Translations under genes and position numbers: made by a program
Part shown: one piece after another, positions 1-7,835 of the stretch
How the letters are laid out: every line of letters begins with the position of its first letter
How positions within the stretch are numbered: position 1 is the stretch's first letter
NCBI RefSeq assembly: GCF_013426895.1
Contig: NZ_AP023175.1
Span: 496,001-560,000, forward strand
Origin: Paraburkholderia largidicola
GTDB lineage: Bacteria; Pseudomonadota; Gammaproteobacteria; Burkholderiales; Burkholderiaceae
Direction: 5' to 3'
Length of the DNA stretch: 64,000 nt
Notes under the pieces: model-generated
Database searches by the model: none
What the model saw: only the letters and a program-made list of their open reading frames with translations
Told to the model about the DNA's origin: nothing

Positions 1-1
1 C

Positions 2-271
2 CGCGATATCACCGCGCAGGACGTCGTGCTCGATACGCGCTACGGCGGCCCGGAATACGGCTTGCCGAACGAAGGCACGCTCGAAGCGATCCGCCTGTGT
101 GCGCGGCTCGAAGGCGTAATGACCGATCCCGTCTACGAAGGCAAATCGATGCACGGGATGATCGACAAGGTGCGGCGCGGCGAATTTCCTGAAGGCTCGA
201 AGGTGCTGTACGCGCATCTGGGCGGCGTGCCCGCGCTGAACGCCTATAGCTTCCTGTTCCGCGAAGGCTGA
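2..271 (+). CDS. acdS: 1-aminocyclopropane-1-carboxylate deaminase, C-terminal 89 residues
   Basis: The reading frame is open from the window edge and ends at TGA 269-271, so the N-terminal three quarters lie outside. The visible tail contains [20 protein letters not shown], then [10 protein letters not shown] and [12 protein letters not shown], which I recognise as the conserved C-terminus of ACC deaminase, a PLP enzyme of the tryptophan-synthase-beta fold. It splits the ethylene precursor ACC into 2-oxobutyrate and ammonia in the cytoplasm and is typical of plant-growth-promoting Burkholderiaceae. The related D-cysteine desulfhydrase is less likely given the [13 protein letters not shown] segment. 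A terminator hairpin follows at 327. The usual regulator acdR would lie outside the window. Confidence 0.93.
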   Translation, partial: RDITAQDVVLDTRYGGPEYGLPNEGTLEAIRLCARLEGVMTDPVYEGKSMHGMIDKVRRGEFPEGSKVLYAHLGGVPALNAYSFLFREG

Positions 272-326
272 TCGGCGTACCAAAACAAATGGTGATGCCG
301 CCTGGCATCGCCATCCGTCTCCTCGC

Positions 327-360
327 ATCGGGGCCGTGAAGCGCGCGGCCCCGATTTCCC
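327..360 (+). terminator. Rho-independent terminator after acdS
   Basis: ATCGGGGCCG (327-336) pairs with CGGCCCCGAT (346-355) around a 9-base loop and is followed by a modest T-rich stretch. It lies between two convergent genes, so it probably also serves the DUF4410 lipoprotein gene on the other strand. Confidence 0.7.
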
Positions 361-373
361 AGTTTTTCCCGCG

Positions 374-1147
374 TTACTTCACCAGATCGCCCGACGCCCA
401 TCCTTGCGCGACGCCGATCTGCGCCACCTGCTTCGCCACCGAATCCGCCAGCTTCTTCGCATCGCTCGTGACGGTATCGCCCTTGTGCTCCGAGCCGACA
501 TGCAGCGCGCCGCCGACAGCCGCCGATGTCGCGACGTGTCCCGCCACCGCCCCCACGCCCGCCGTTTCCGCGACGCCCGGCATATGGCCGCTGTTCGCGT
601 CGGCATCGAACGTCTGCACCAGTTGCGGCATGCCGCCTGCCGGCTTGTACAGCACCTGAACATGCGCCGTCACTTCACTCTTGCCGGCGCCCAGGCCGAT
701 CAGCGTGCGGCGGCGATGATTGCCCGCGTCGATCGAGCCGACCGCGCCTTCGACGATCAGCACGTTCTGGTCGGCGGGCGGCGGTGCATCCGTGCGGATT
801 GCGTGCATGCCCATCGACTGGAGCTTCGCGACGACTTCGTCCGTCAGCGTGTCGCTGGCGGCGGCTGCTTCCTGCATTTGCGACGATTGCGACGTTTGCG
901 ACGAACCGGAGAAGCTTGCGCCCAGTTTGTGAATCAGGCCGCTGTTGTCGAGCTTCACGGATTCCGGATTGCTCGCGAACGTGTAGACGTAGACGTTCTG
1001 CGGGTTCGCTTGCGTGAGCGTCGAATATTGGGCGGTGTTCGTGACGCTGGCGGCTGCACAGCCGCTCAGCAGCATCGCGCTGAAGGCGATGGCAGCGGAC
1101 GCGCTGCGAAGGGTTTTGCCACGAACGGAGTTGAGAGCTGCAAACAT
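374..1147 (-). CDS. DUF4410-type lipoprotein
   Basis: A 257-residue protein. I start it at the ATG at 1147 because ACAGGA lies six bases upstream; the longer in-frame ATG at 1162 has no ribosome site. The N-terminus is a lipoprotein signal, with a hydrophobic run ending in LLSGC, so the mature protein should be an acylated periplasmic or outer-membrane protein starting at that Cys. The rest (VVAKLQSMGMHAIR, NVLIVEGAVGSIDAG, RTLIGLGAGKSEVTAHVQV) fits the DUF4410 family: small lipoproteins with a conserved GLGAGKSE segment and no established function. It stands alone between acdS and the polygalacturonase gene. Confidence 0.75.
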   Translation of the reverse strand: MFAALNSVRGKTLRSASAAIAFSAMLLSGCAAASVTNTAQYSTLTQANPQNVYVYTFASNPESVKLDNSGLIHKLGASFSGSSQTSQSSQMQEAAAASDTLTDEVVAKLQSMGMHAIRTDAPPPADQNVLIVEGAVGSIDAGNHRRRTLIGLGAGKSEVTAHVQVLYKPAGGMPQLVQTFDADANSGHMPGVAETAGVGAVAGHVATSAAVGGALHVGSEHKGDTVTSDAKKLADSVAKQVAQIGVAQGWASGDLVK

Positions 1148-1393
1148 GTGAAATCCTGTCATCGGTCAGAAGATTAAGCAGATCGTCCGATGTTTCTGGC
1201 TTCACTCGAAGCAACATCGGCGATGTCACGGTTGCGTGAATCGCCGGTGTCGTTCTGTTGTTGTGTTCCGTTAGCTCTGCACGCGGAACGCAGTATCTCC
1301 GAGCGCCCTGGCGATGGCTATCGACGAATTATGTCGACTCATGTCATGCGGCGCTGCGGCTTATGCGGCGGGCGTTCCAGCGTTTCTCAAGGT

Positions 1394-3418
1394 TCAGCGC
1401 GAGTCCACCACCGAGGTGTTGTAGACTGTCCCGCCGATCGACACGTTGGACAGCGAAATCGCATTCACGTTGTACGCGTAGATCGCCCCCGGCGTGGTCG
1501 AGCTTGCCGTGCCGTTGCACACAGGTGTGCCGAGATTGCAGTTCGTGATCGTGACGCCGGAGATGGGCGGAATCGCGGGCGCCGGCGCGGGACCGTTGTA
1601 GTCGAATGCGACGGGCCCCTGCGCGACGATCGCCTGAAAGCACGAGGCCGTCACGCCGTTCACCGTTACGTTGCTCGCCGTCACATTGGAGATGTTCACG
1701 TTCTGCACGAGCGCGGGACGTGTGCGCACGGCATCGTTGGCGGGCTGGTAGTCGCAATCGAACGTGATCAACCCGCCTTGCGCCGCCGATGGATTGGCGG
1801 CGGAGGCCGTCGCCACGCCCAGCGGCACCGTCGCATTGATCGGGCTGCCCGCGAGCAACGCGCTGCCATAGCCGCCGCCCGTCAGATTGACGCCGTTCGG
1901 CAGCGTGACGTTATCGACGTAGAAGTTCTTCACATAGCCGCCGCGATTCATGTTGGTCTTGATGCGAATCGCTATGTTCAGCGGATTGGTTTGCCAGTTC
2001 TGGTTGAGCATCTGCAGGTTACGCGCATAGATGTTCTGCACGCCGCCGCCCATTTCGCTGCCCAGCGTAATGCCGCCGTGGCCGCTGTTCATCGTGCAGT
2101 TCTGGATCACGTGGTTCTGCGCGGGGCCGTACGTGGTGTCGAGCGCCTTGCCGGACTTGATTGCGATGCAGTCGTCGCCCGTGTTGAAGGTGACGCCGTC
2201 GCACAGCACGTTGTTGCAGGCGTCGGGATCAAAGCCGTCGTTGTTCGGTCCGATGCTGTCCACCGTCACGCCGCGTATCACGACGCTCGCGCAGTCGGTC
2301 GGATGGTGCTGCCAGAACGGCGTGTTGTTCGTGCGGTAGTTCTCCATCAGCACGTTCGTGCAGCCGAGGAACTCGACCATGCATGGCCGCAGATAATGAC
2401 CGAGCCCGAAGATCCGCTGCTCGACGGGCACGCCCGCTTCCGATAGCGCCGGCAGATAGTTCTGGTCCTGCTGCCAGGGCGTCGCGGTGCTGGTCAACAG
2501 CGCGTAGAGCGCATCAGAAATACCGGGCACGACCGCTTTCAGATCGACGTTATTCGGGTTTGCGTAGGCCTGCGAAGGCGTCGTCGAGCCGGTGCAGCCA
2601 TAGGCGTTCTTCGTGCCTTTATAGGTCCACCAGCACGTGCTCGTCGTGCCGCTGCCCGCGAACGGCGTCATCGCCTGGCCGTTGAGCACGGAGCTCGCGC
2701 CTTCGCCCGTGATCGCGATGTTGGTCTGGTTGCGCGCATAGACAGGAGCGCCGAAATTCAGGCAATCGTTTGCCTGCCAGCGGCTGTAATAGAGCTTGCC
2801 GTTCGATGCGCAGTCGACGGGGCCGTCCTTCGCATAGTCGGCGGGATTCGGGCTGAAATAGATCGTGCAGTTCGCGCCCAGATGGAAGTTCACATTGCTC
2901 TGCAACACGATCGGACCGGCGCAATACCACGTGCCCGCCGGCACCACGACACGCCCGCCGCCCGCCGCGCCGCACGCGGCAATAGCGGCAAGGAACGCGG
3001 GGCGCGAATCGAACGAGCCGGGCGCGTGGGTCTGGTCCGCGCCGGGACTGGTTGGCGATGACGCCGTAGCGCCGTACGGATTCGTCGCGGCGATCACACC
3101 GCAAGGCTGCGCGCCGTAACTCGTGACGACGAAATCGACGGACGGAAACATCGACTGCGAGACCTTCTGCAGCGACGCGATGATCTGCTCCGCTGCGCCA
3201 TTGCTGCCCCAGACCGGGTCGCTGTTTGCCGTTGGCGCTGTCGAGTTCGAATGATTGCCGCCGCAACCGGGCAGCGTGCCGAGCAGCGTTGCGCCCGCTG
3301 CCGCGCCCGCGAATGCGATGAAGGTACGGCGTTGCGGGGATTGCGGGCCGTCTGGGCCCACGCTGGATGTGCTCGAGCCTGCCCTGTTCGCGCGACTGCT
3401 TCTGTTGTGCGTCGTCAC
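1394..3418 (-). CDS. Glycoside hydrolase family 28 polygalacturonase, Tat-type lipoprotein
   Basis: A 674-residue protein. The GTG at 3418 is preferred because AAGGAGA lies six bases upstream; the frame is open further but without a ribosome site. The N-terminus has a twin-arginine motif (QRRTFIAF) before a hydrophobic segment ending in LPGC, so it looks like a Tat-exported protein that is then lipidated. The GH28 catalytic signatures are in order: NNDGFD (the NTD motif), TGDDCIAIKSG (the two catalytic Asp), NSGHGG and IRIKTN. The parallel beta-helix repeats appear as recurring N-V-T/I-N strands. It should hydrolyse alpha-1,4-galacturonan outside the cytoplasm and feed the divergent hexuronate operon. 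A perfect GTTGT-N3-ACAAC palindrome lies about 85 bases upstream of the start. Confidence 0.9.
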   Translation of the reverse strand: MTTHNRSSRANRAGSSTSSVGPDGPQSPQRRTFIAFAGAAAGATLLGTLPGCGGNHSNSTAPTANSDPVWGSNGAAEQIIASLQKVSQSMFPSVDFVVTSYGAQPCGVIAATNPYGATASSPTSPGADQTHAPGSFDSRPAFLAAIAACGAAGGGRVVVPAGTWYCAGPIVLQSNVNFHLGANCTIYFSPNPADYAKDGPVDCASNGKLYYSRWQANDCLNFGAPVYARNQTNIAITGEGASSVLNGQAMTPFAGSGTTSTCWWTYKGTKNAYGCTGSTTPSQAYANPNNVDLKAVVPGISDALYALLTSTATPWQQDQNYLPALSEAGVPVEQRIFGLGHYLRPCMVEFLGCTNVLMENYRTNNTPFWQHHPTDCASVVIRGVTVDSIGPNNDGFDPDACNNVLCDGVTFNTGDDCIAIKSGKALDTTYGPAQNHVIQNCTMNSGHGGITLGSEMGGGVQNIYARNLQMLNQNWQTNPLNIAIRIKTNMNRGGYVKNFYVDNVTLPNGVNLTGGGYGSALLAGSPINATVPLGVATASAANPSAAQGGLITFDCDYQPANDAVRTRPALVQNVNISNVTASNVTVNGVTASCFQAIVAQGPVAFDYNGPAPAPAIPPISGVTITNCNLGTPVCNGTASSTTPGAIYAYNVNAISLSNVSIGGTVYNTSVVDSR

Positions 3419-3502
3419 CGATGTCTCCTTGTCGTCTGCCTGCTTCGATGGGGATCGTTCGCGCGATCCGCACGTTGTCCTGTTGGATCGCGACGGAGAC
3501 AT

Positions 3503-3518
3503 TGTTGTAAAACAACTT
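3503..3518. promoter_or_regulatory. Palindromic operator, GTTGT-AAA-ACAAC
   Basis: TGTTGTAAAACAACTT differs by one base from TGTTGTCAAACAACTT at 12038, which lies before the other operon of the locus. The spacing of the half-sites resembles FadR-type GntR operators. The site is seen directly; the regulator is not identified. Confidence 0.6.
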
Positions 3519-3621
3519 GATGAGTGTCAAGCGTAATTCGGCAATCTTCTCGGCTCGATGAATGCGCGTCTGATTCGTTAATACTGATATTACAAGCGGC
3601 TTGTAGGCATTATCACTGCGT

Positions 3622-3635
3622 CCTGGTGGACCAGG
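3622..3635. promoter_or_regulatory. Perfect palindrome CCTGGTGGACCAGG
   Basis: Six-base arms around GG, about 150 bases upstream of hyi. The TGGT/ACCA half-sites resemble FadR-type GntR sites. Function is inferred from position only. Confidence 0.4.
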
Positions 3636-3659
3636 GATGGCCCTAAGACAACGCACTAT

Positions 3660-3673
3660 TTGCTTGACAACTT
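3660..3673. promoter_or_regulatory. Degenerate copy of the GTTGT/ACAA operator before hyi
   Basis: TTGCTTGACAACTT reads AAGTTGTCAAGCAA on the other strand. It keeps the AAGTTGT half-site of the palindromes at 3503 and 12038, but the second half is weak. Confidence 0.35.
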
Positions 3674-3785
3674 GTTTCTCAAAAGCGACGATGTCTGACA
3701 TAGAAAAGTCCCAACGCACACGCTCCGGCACCATCGCCCGACCACGCGTTTGCTGCACCGCCCGACATCAGGAGCGAGACACGCC

Positions 3786-4562
3786 ATGACAAAACTCTGC
3801 GCCAATCTGACCATGCTCTTCACCGAGCATGATTTTCCGGAGCGTTTTGCCGCTGCGTCGAAGGCAGGTTTCAAGGGTGTCGAGTATCTGTTCCCGTACG
3901 CATACGAAAAAGACCGGCTCGCCGCGCTGCTTCACCAGCACGGCCTCGAACAGGTGCTGCACAACCTGCCGGCGGGCGACTGGGCAGGCGGCGAGCGCGG
4001 CATCGCGTGTTTGCCGGAGCGCGTCGGCGAGTTTCAGGAAGGCGTCGGTACCGCGATCGACTACGCGCGCGCCCTTGGCTGCAAACAGTTGAACGTGCTG
4101 GCGGGTATCGCGCCAGCGGGTGTGGATCAGGACACGATTCGCGAGACCTTCGTCGGCAATCTGCGCTTCGCCGCGGCAGAGTTGAAACGGGCAGGTATAC
4201 GCCTGCTGGTCGAGCCGATCAATACGTTCGATATCCCAGGTTTCTACGTGAACCGCACGCAACAGGCGCTCGATCTGATCGACGAGGCTGGCGGCGACAA
4301 CCTCTATTTGCAGTACGACATCTATCACATGCAGCGGATGGAAGGCGAACTGGCCGCAACGCTCCAGAAACACCTGCCGCGCATCGCGCATGTCCAGCTC
4401 GCCGACAATCCGGGCCGCCACGAACCCGGCACGGGCGAGATCAACTACCCGTTCCTGTTCGGCCACCTCGATGCGATCGGCTATGAAGGCTGGATCGGCT
4501 GCGAGTACAAGCCCGCCACGACCACGGATGCGGGCCTCGGCTGGACGGCTGCCTACCTCTGA
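3786..4562 (+). CDS. hyi: Hydroxypyruvate isomerase family protein
   Basis: A 258-residue TIM-barrel protein starting at ATG 3786 behind CAGGAGCGAGA. The metal and catalytic positions of the xylose-isomerase-like hydroxypyruvate isomerase family are visible: Glu in RLLVEPIN, Asp/His in YDIYHMQ, and Glu in WIGCEYKP. It should interconvert hydroxypyruvate and tartronate semialdehyde in the cytoplasm. That role fits here because the aldolase encoded three genes downstream can release tartronate semialdehyde from keto-deoxyglucarate. It is the first gene of a plus-strand operon. The closely related 2-oxo-tetronate isomerase OtnI is the main alternative, but none of its usual partners (otnK, otnC) is present. 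Confidence 0.82.
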   Translation: MTKLCANLTMLFTEHDFPERFAAASKAGFKGVEYLFPYAYEKDRLAALLHQHGLEQVLHNLPAGDWAGGERGIACLPERVGEFQEGVGTAIDYARALGCKQLNVLAGIAPAGVDQDTIRETFVGNLRFAAAELKRAGIRLLVEPINTFDIPGFYVNRTQQALDLIDEAGGDNLYLQYDIYHMQRMEGELAATLQKHLPRIAHVQLADNPGRHEPGTGEINYPFLFGHLDAIGYEGWIGCEYKPATTTDAGLGWTAAYL

Positions 4563-4691
4563 TTGCCTGAACACGCTGCTGCGGCGCGGCGCAAGCCGCA
4601 GCGGTCACAACCTCGCGCCACACCACATACAGACTCATCCAGACGTCATCGCGAGCCACACGCGATGCCCGTCATCCGCAGGAGACATGCA

Positions 4692-6008
4692 GTGCAACGC
4701 CATACGATCAAAGGATTACGCTGGTGGATCATCGGGCTCATCATGCTCGGGACCGTCTTCAACTATCTCGCGCGCAGCTCGCTGTCCGTCGCCGCGCCGA
4801 CGCTCACCGAAAAGCTGCACATGACGACGCAGCAATACTCGTATGTCGTCGCGGCGTTCCAGGGCGCGTACACGGTGATGCAGCCCGTCGCGGGCTATAT
4901 CCTCGACTTCGTCGGGCTCAAGATCGGCTTTGCGATTTTCGCTATCGCGTGGGCCGCGTCGAACATGCTGCACGGTCTTGCGACTGGCTGGACGTCGCTG
5001 GCGTTCTTCCGCGGCCTGCTCGGCATGAGCGAAGCCGCGATTTTCCCGGCGGGCATGAAGGCGATCAGCCAATGGTTCCCGGCGAAAGAGCGCTCCATCG
5101 CGACGGGCTGGCTGAACACGGGCACGTCGATCGGCGCGATGCTCGCACCGCCGCTCGTCGTGTACTGCATCCTGACGTTCAACTGGCAGATGGCCTTCGT
5201 CGTGACGGGCGGCTCGGCGCTGATCTGGGTGGCATTGTGGCTCGTGTTCTTCCGCAAGCCCGAAGATCACCCCAATCTGTCGACGGACGAACGCCAGTAC
5301 ATCCTGGCCGGCCAGGAGCGGCGTGCGCAGGACGCGACGGCGCGTCCGTCGTGGCGTCACGTGCTGTCGACGCGCCGTTTCTGGGGCATCGCGATTCCGC
5401 GTTTTCTCGCCGAGCCGGCATGGCAGACCTTCAACTTCTGGATTCCGCTCTACCTGTTCACCGTTCGACATATGAACCTGAAGGAGATCGCGCTGTTCGG
5501 CTGGATGCCGTTCCTTGCTGCGGATCTCGGGTGTCTGGTCGGCGGTTATCTCGCACCGTTCTTCATTCGTCGCTTCAACGCGTCGCTGATCACGTCGCGC
5601 AAGCTGGTCATCATCTGCGGCGCGGTGCTGATGGTCGGCCCGGCGTGCATCGGCCTCGCGGCCAGCCCGTATGTCGCGATCGCGCTGTTCTGCATGGGCG
5701 CCTTCGCTCACCAGGCCATCTCCGGCGCGCTGTTCACGCTCGCGTCCGACGTGTTCGGCCAGCACGAAGTCGGCACGGCGACGGGCTTCTCCGGCATGTT
5801 CGGCTGGCTGGGCGGGATGATCTTCTCGTTGATCGTCGGCGCGTTGGCGGCTACTCTCGGCTATAACCCGCTGTTCGTCTGTCTGATGCTGTTCGACATC
5901 ATCGGCGCGACGGTCGCGTGGAAGCTGATCACGCACGGCGAGTCGTCCGCGCCCGCGCATGTCGCCGTACCCGCGGAACTCGCGGAGCAACAGACCTCGG
6001 GCCGCTGA
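4692..6008 (+). CDS. Hexuronate-type MFS transporter (anion:cation symporter family)
   Basis: A 438-residue membrane protein with about twelve hydrophobic segments. The GTG at 4692 is chosen because CAGGAGA ends six bases upstream; an in-frame ATG at 4665 would give nine more residues but lacks a ribosome site. The N-terminus IKGLRWWIIGLIMLGTVFNY and the segment MSEAAIFPAGMKAISQWFP are typical of the ExuT/GudP/GarP group of proton symporters for hexuronates and hexarates. It sits between hyi and udh, so galacturonate or glucuronate is the likely substrate; galactarate or glucarate cannot be excluded from sequence alone. Confidence 0.85.
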   Translation: MQRHTIKGLRWWIIGLIMLGTVFNYLARSSLSVAAPTLTEKLHMTTQQYSYVVAAFQGAYTVMQPVAGYILDFVGLKIGFAIFAIAWAASNMLHGLATGWTSLAFFRGLLGMSEAAIFPAGMKAISQWFPAKERSIATGWLNTGTSIGAMLAPPLVVYCILTFNWQMAFVVTGGSALIWVALWLVFFRKPEDHPNLSTDERQYILAGQERRAQDATARPSWRHVLSTRRFWGIAIPRFLAEPAWQTFNFWIPLYLFTVRHMNLKEIALFGWMPFLAADLGCLVGGYLAPFFIRRFNASLITSRKLVIICGAVLMVGPACIGLAASPYVAIALFCMGAFAHQAISGALFTLASDVFGQHEVGTATGFSGMFGWLGGMIFSLIVGALAATLGYNPLFVCLMLFDIIGATVAWKLITHGESSAPAHVAVPAELAEQQTSGR

Positions 6009-6045
6009 CTTCCTGAATACCTGCTATCTGCCATAAGGTTTGATC

Positions 6046-6861
6046 ATGACGAAAAAAATTGCATTGAGCGGTGCGGGCGGTCAGCTTGGCCGCTTCCTGC
6101 GCGCCGCGCTGAACGAGCGTGGCGTGAACTTGCGGTCCGCGGCGGGCTCGCGCGCGCTGGAACCGTTGTTCGACGGCGAGGACGTGATGCATGGCGATCT
6201 GCGCGACCCCGCCGTGGTCGACCGGCTGATGCAAGGCGTCGACGTGCTGATCCACATGGCGGGCACGAGCGTCGAGCGGCCGCTGCCCGAAATCATCGAA
6301 AACAATCTGCGCGGCCTCGTCGAAGTGTACGAAGGCGCGCGGCGGCATGGCGTGCGCCGCATTATCTTCGCAAGCTCGAATCACGCGATCGGCATGTATC
6401 CCGTCGAAGACAAGCTCACGCTCGACTGCGCGTTCCGTCCCGATGGTTTTTACGGTCTCAGCAAGGCGTGGGGTGAATCGCTGGCGCGCATGTACTGGGA
6501 CAAGCACGGCATCGAAAGCGTGTGCATCCGCATCGGCAGTTGCATCGAAAAGCCGACGGAGTTTCGGCACCTCAGCACCTGGCTCGGTCACGACGATTTC
6601 CTGCATCTCATCGACCGCTGCATCAATGTGCCCGAGCTTGGTTTTCAGGTGGTCTGGGGCGTGTCCAACAACACGCGCAGCTACTGGGACAATGCCGCGG
6701 CAGCGCCGCTCGGCTATCAGCCGAAGCAGAACGCAGAAGACTACGCCGGTGAAATCCTGAAGCAGCCGAATCCGCTCGATCCCGTCGCACAGCGTTTTCA
6801 GGGCGGCAGCTTCGTGACGATCGACTACACGCCGCCCGAACAACGCAACGTCCGGCGCTGA
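6046..6861 (+). CDS. udh: Uronate dehydrogenase (NAD-dependent)
   Basis: A 271-residue short-chain dehydrogenase of the extended, epimerase-like group, starting at ATG 6046 behind TAAGG; the in-frame TTG at 6040 is less likely. The NAD-binding motif GAGGQLG is at residues 8-14, and the catalytic set is present as Ser in IFASSNHAIG and Tyr-Lys in YGLSKAWGE. The length and the conserved WGVSNNTRSYWDN segment match uronate dehydrogenases, which oxidise D-galacturonate and D-glucuronate at C1 to the aldaric-acid lactones. It follows the transporter by 37 bases and precedes the aldolase, giving an oxidative (aldarate) rather than an isomerase route for pectin-derived uronic acid. No lactonase gene is visible nearby. 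Confidence 0.87.
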   Translation: MTKKIALSGAGGQLGRFLRAALNERGVNLRSAAGSRALEPLFDGEDVMHGDLRDPAVVDRLMQGVDVLIHMAGTSVERPLPEIIENNLRGLVEVYEGARRHGVRRIIFASSNHAIGMYPVEDKLTLDCAFRPDGFYGLSKAWGESLARMYWDKHGIESVCIRIGSCIEKPTEFRHLSTWLGHDDFLHLIDRCINVPELGFQVVWGVSNNTRSYWDNAAAAPLGYQPKQNAEDYAGEILKQPNPLDPVAQRFQGGSFVTIDYTPPEQRNVRR

Positions 6862-6926
6862 TCGACGCGCCGCCCGGCGCACTCTGTGTTGCAAGTCCCC
6901 GACGGTTCCCTTCCATGGAGAACACG

Positions 6927-7697
6927 ATGAAGCTTCCGGAGAATCCATTCAAACGCGCGCTGCAGGCCGGGCGTCAGCAGATCGGCTTGTGGTCGAGCCT
7001 TGCGAGCCATGTGTCGGTCGAAATCCTGGCGGGTTCGGGTTTCGACTGGCTGCTGCTCGACATGGAACATTCACCCAACGAACTGCCGATGGTGCATAGC
7101 CAGTTGCAGGCGTGCGCGGGCACGCCGACGCATCCCGTCGTGCGGCCGCCGTGGAACGACATGGTGACGATCAAGCGCCTGCTCGACAGCGGCGCGCAGA
7201 CGCTGCTGATTCCCTACGTCGAAACCGAAGACGAAGCGCGCGATGCCGTGTCGTTCACCCGTTATCCGCCGGAAGGCGTGCGCGGTTATGCATCGACGGC
7301 GCGGGCGTCGGACTTCGGGCGTATCAAGGATTATCCGAAGCTGTGCGCAAGCGAACTCTGCGTGCTCGTGCAGATCGAGAGCCGGCTCGGCTTGCAGAAT
7401 CTGGAGCGCATTGCGGCCGTCGAGGGTGTCGACGGCATCTTTATCGGTCCTGGCGATCTGTCGGCGGCGCTCGGGCATGTGGGCGACCTCAAGCATCCTG
7501 ACGTGCAGGCAGCCGTCGACGATGCGATCAAACGGATCGTTGCGACGGGCAAGCCCGCGGGCATTCTGATCGGCGATGAAGCGCTCGCGCGGCACTATAT
7601 CGATCTCGGCTGTCTGTTCACGGCGGTGGGTTCGGATATCGGGCTGCTTGCGCGTAACGCCGAGCAGCTTGCGGCGAGGTTCAAGGCGGCTGGATAA
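6927..7697 (+). CDS. HpcH/HpaI family class II aldolase, probably 5-keto-4-deoxy-D-glucarate aldolase type
   Basis: A 256-residue TIM-barrel aldolase. I start it at ATG 6927, where GGAG lies six bases upstream; the ATG at 6915 has no ribosome site. Family residues are visible: His in LLLDMEHSPN, Arg in PVVRPPWND, the metal ligands Glu in VLVQIESRLG and Asp in IGPGDLSAALG. These enzymes cleave 2-keto-3-deoxy acids to pyruvate plus an aldehyde. After Udh the expected substrate is 5-keto-4-deoxyglucarate, giving tartronate semialdehyde for Hyi. A 2-keto-3-deoxy-L-rhamnonate or 4-hydroxy-2-oxovalerate-type substrate cannot be ruled out. It is the last gene of the operon and is followed by a terminator. 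Confidence 0.82.
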   Translation: MKLPENPFKRALQAGRQQIGLWSSLASHVSVEILAGSGFDWLLLDMEHSPNELPMVHSQLQACAGTPTHPVVRPPWNDMVTIKRLLDSGAQTLLIPYVETEDEARDAVSFTRYPPEGVRGYASTARASDFGRIKDYPKLCASELCVLVQIESRLGLQNLERIAAVEGVDGIFIGPGDLSAALGHVGDLKHPDVQAAVDDAIKRIVATGKPAGILIGDEALARHYIDLGCLFTAVGSDIGLLARNAEQLAARFKAAG

Positions 7698-7720
7698 AAC
7701 CGCGTGAGCTGAACAGCAAC

Positions 7721-7753
7721 CCGCCCGATCGTTTCCCACGACGGGCGGCTTTT
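7721..7753 (+). terminator. Terminator of the hyi-udh-aldolase operon
   Basis: CCGCCCG (7721-7727) pairs with CGGGCGG (7742-7748), followed by CTTTT. It lies 23 bases after the aldolase stop. Confidence 0.72.
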
Positions 7754-7781
7754 CGTGCTCCAACTATTTCGCGCACTCGAT

Positions 7782-7805
7782 AAAAAAGCGCCGCAATCGC
7801 GGCGC
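7782..7805 (-). terminator. Terminator of the porin operon
   Basis: GCGCCGC (7788-7794) and GCGGCGC (7799-7805) form a 7-bp stem with a 4-base loop. Read on the minus strand it is followed by TTTTTT (complement of 7782-7787), and it lies 30 bases after the porin stop. Confidence 0.88.
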
Positions 7806-7835
7806 CCTGTCCTGCTACTGCAACTTCGAACAGCG

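Larger units (their letters stand above)
3419..3785. promoter_or_regulatory. Divergent promoter region of polygalacturonase and hexuronate operon
   Basis: A 367-base gene-free stretch between the GH28 gene and hyi. It is lower in GC than its surroundings and holds three palindrome-like sites, listed separately at 3503, 3622 and 3660. No convincing small gene was seen; the antisense ORF covering part of it has no coding support. Confidence 0.6.
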
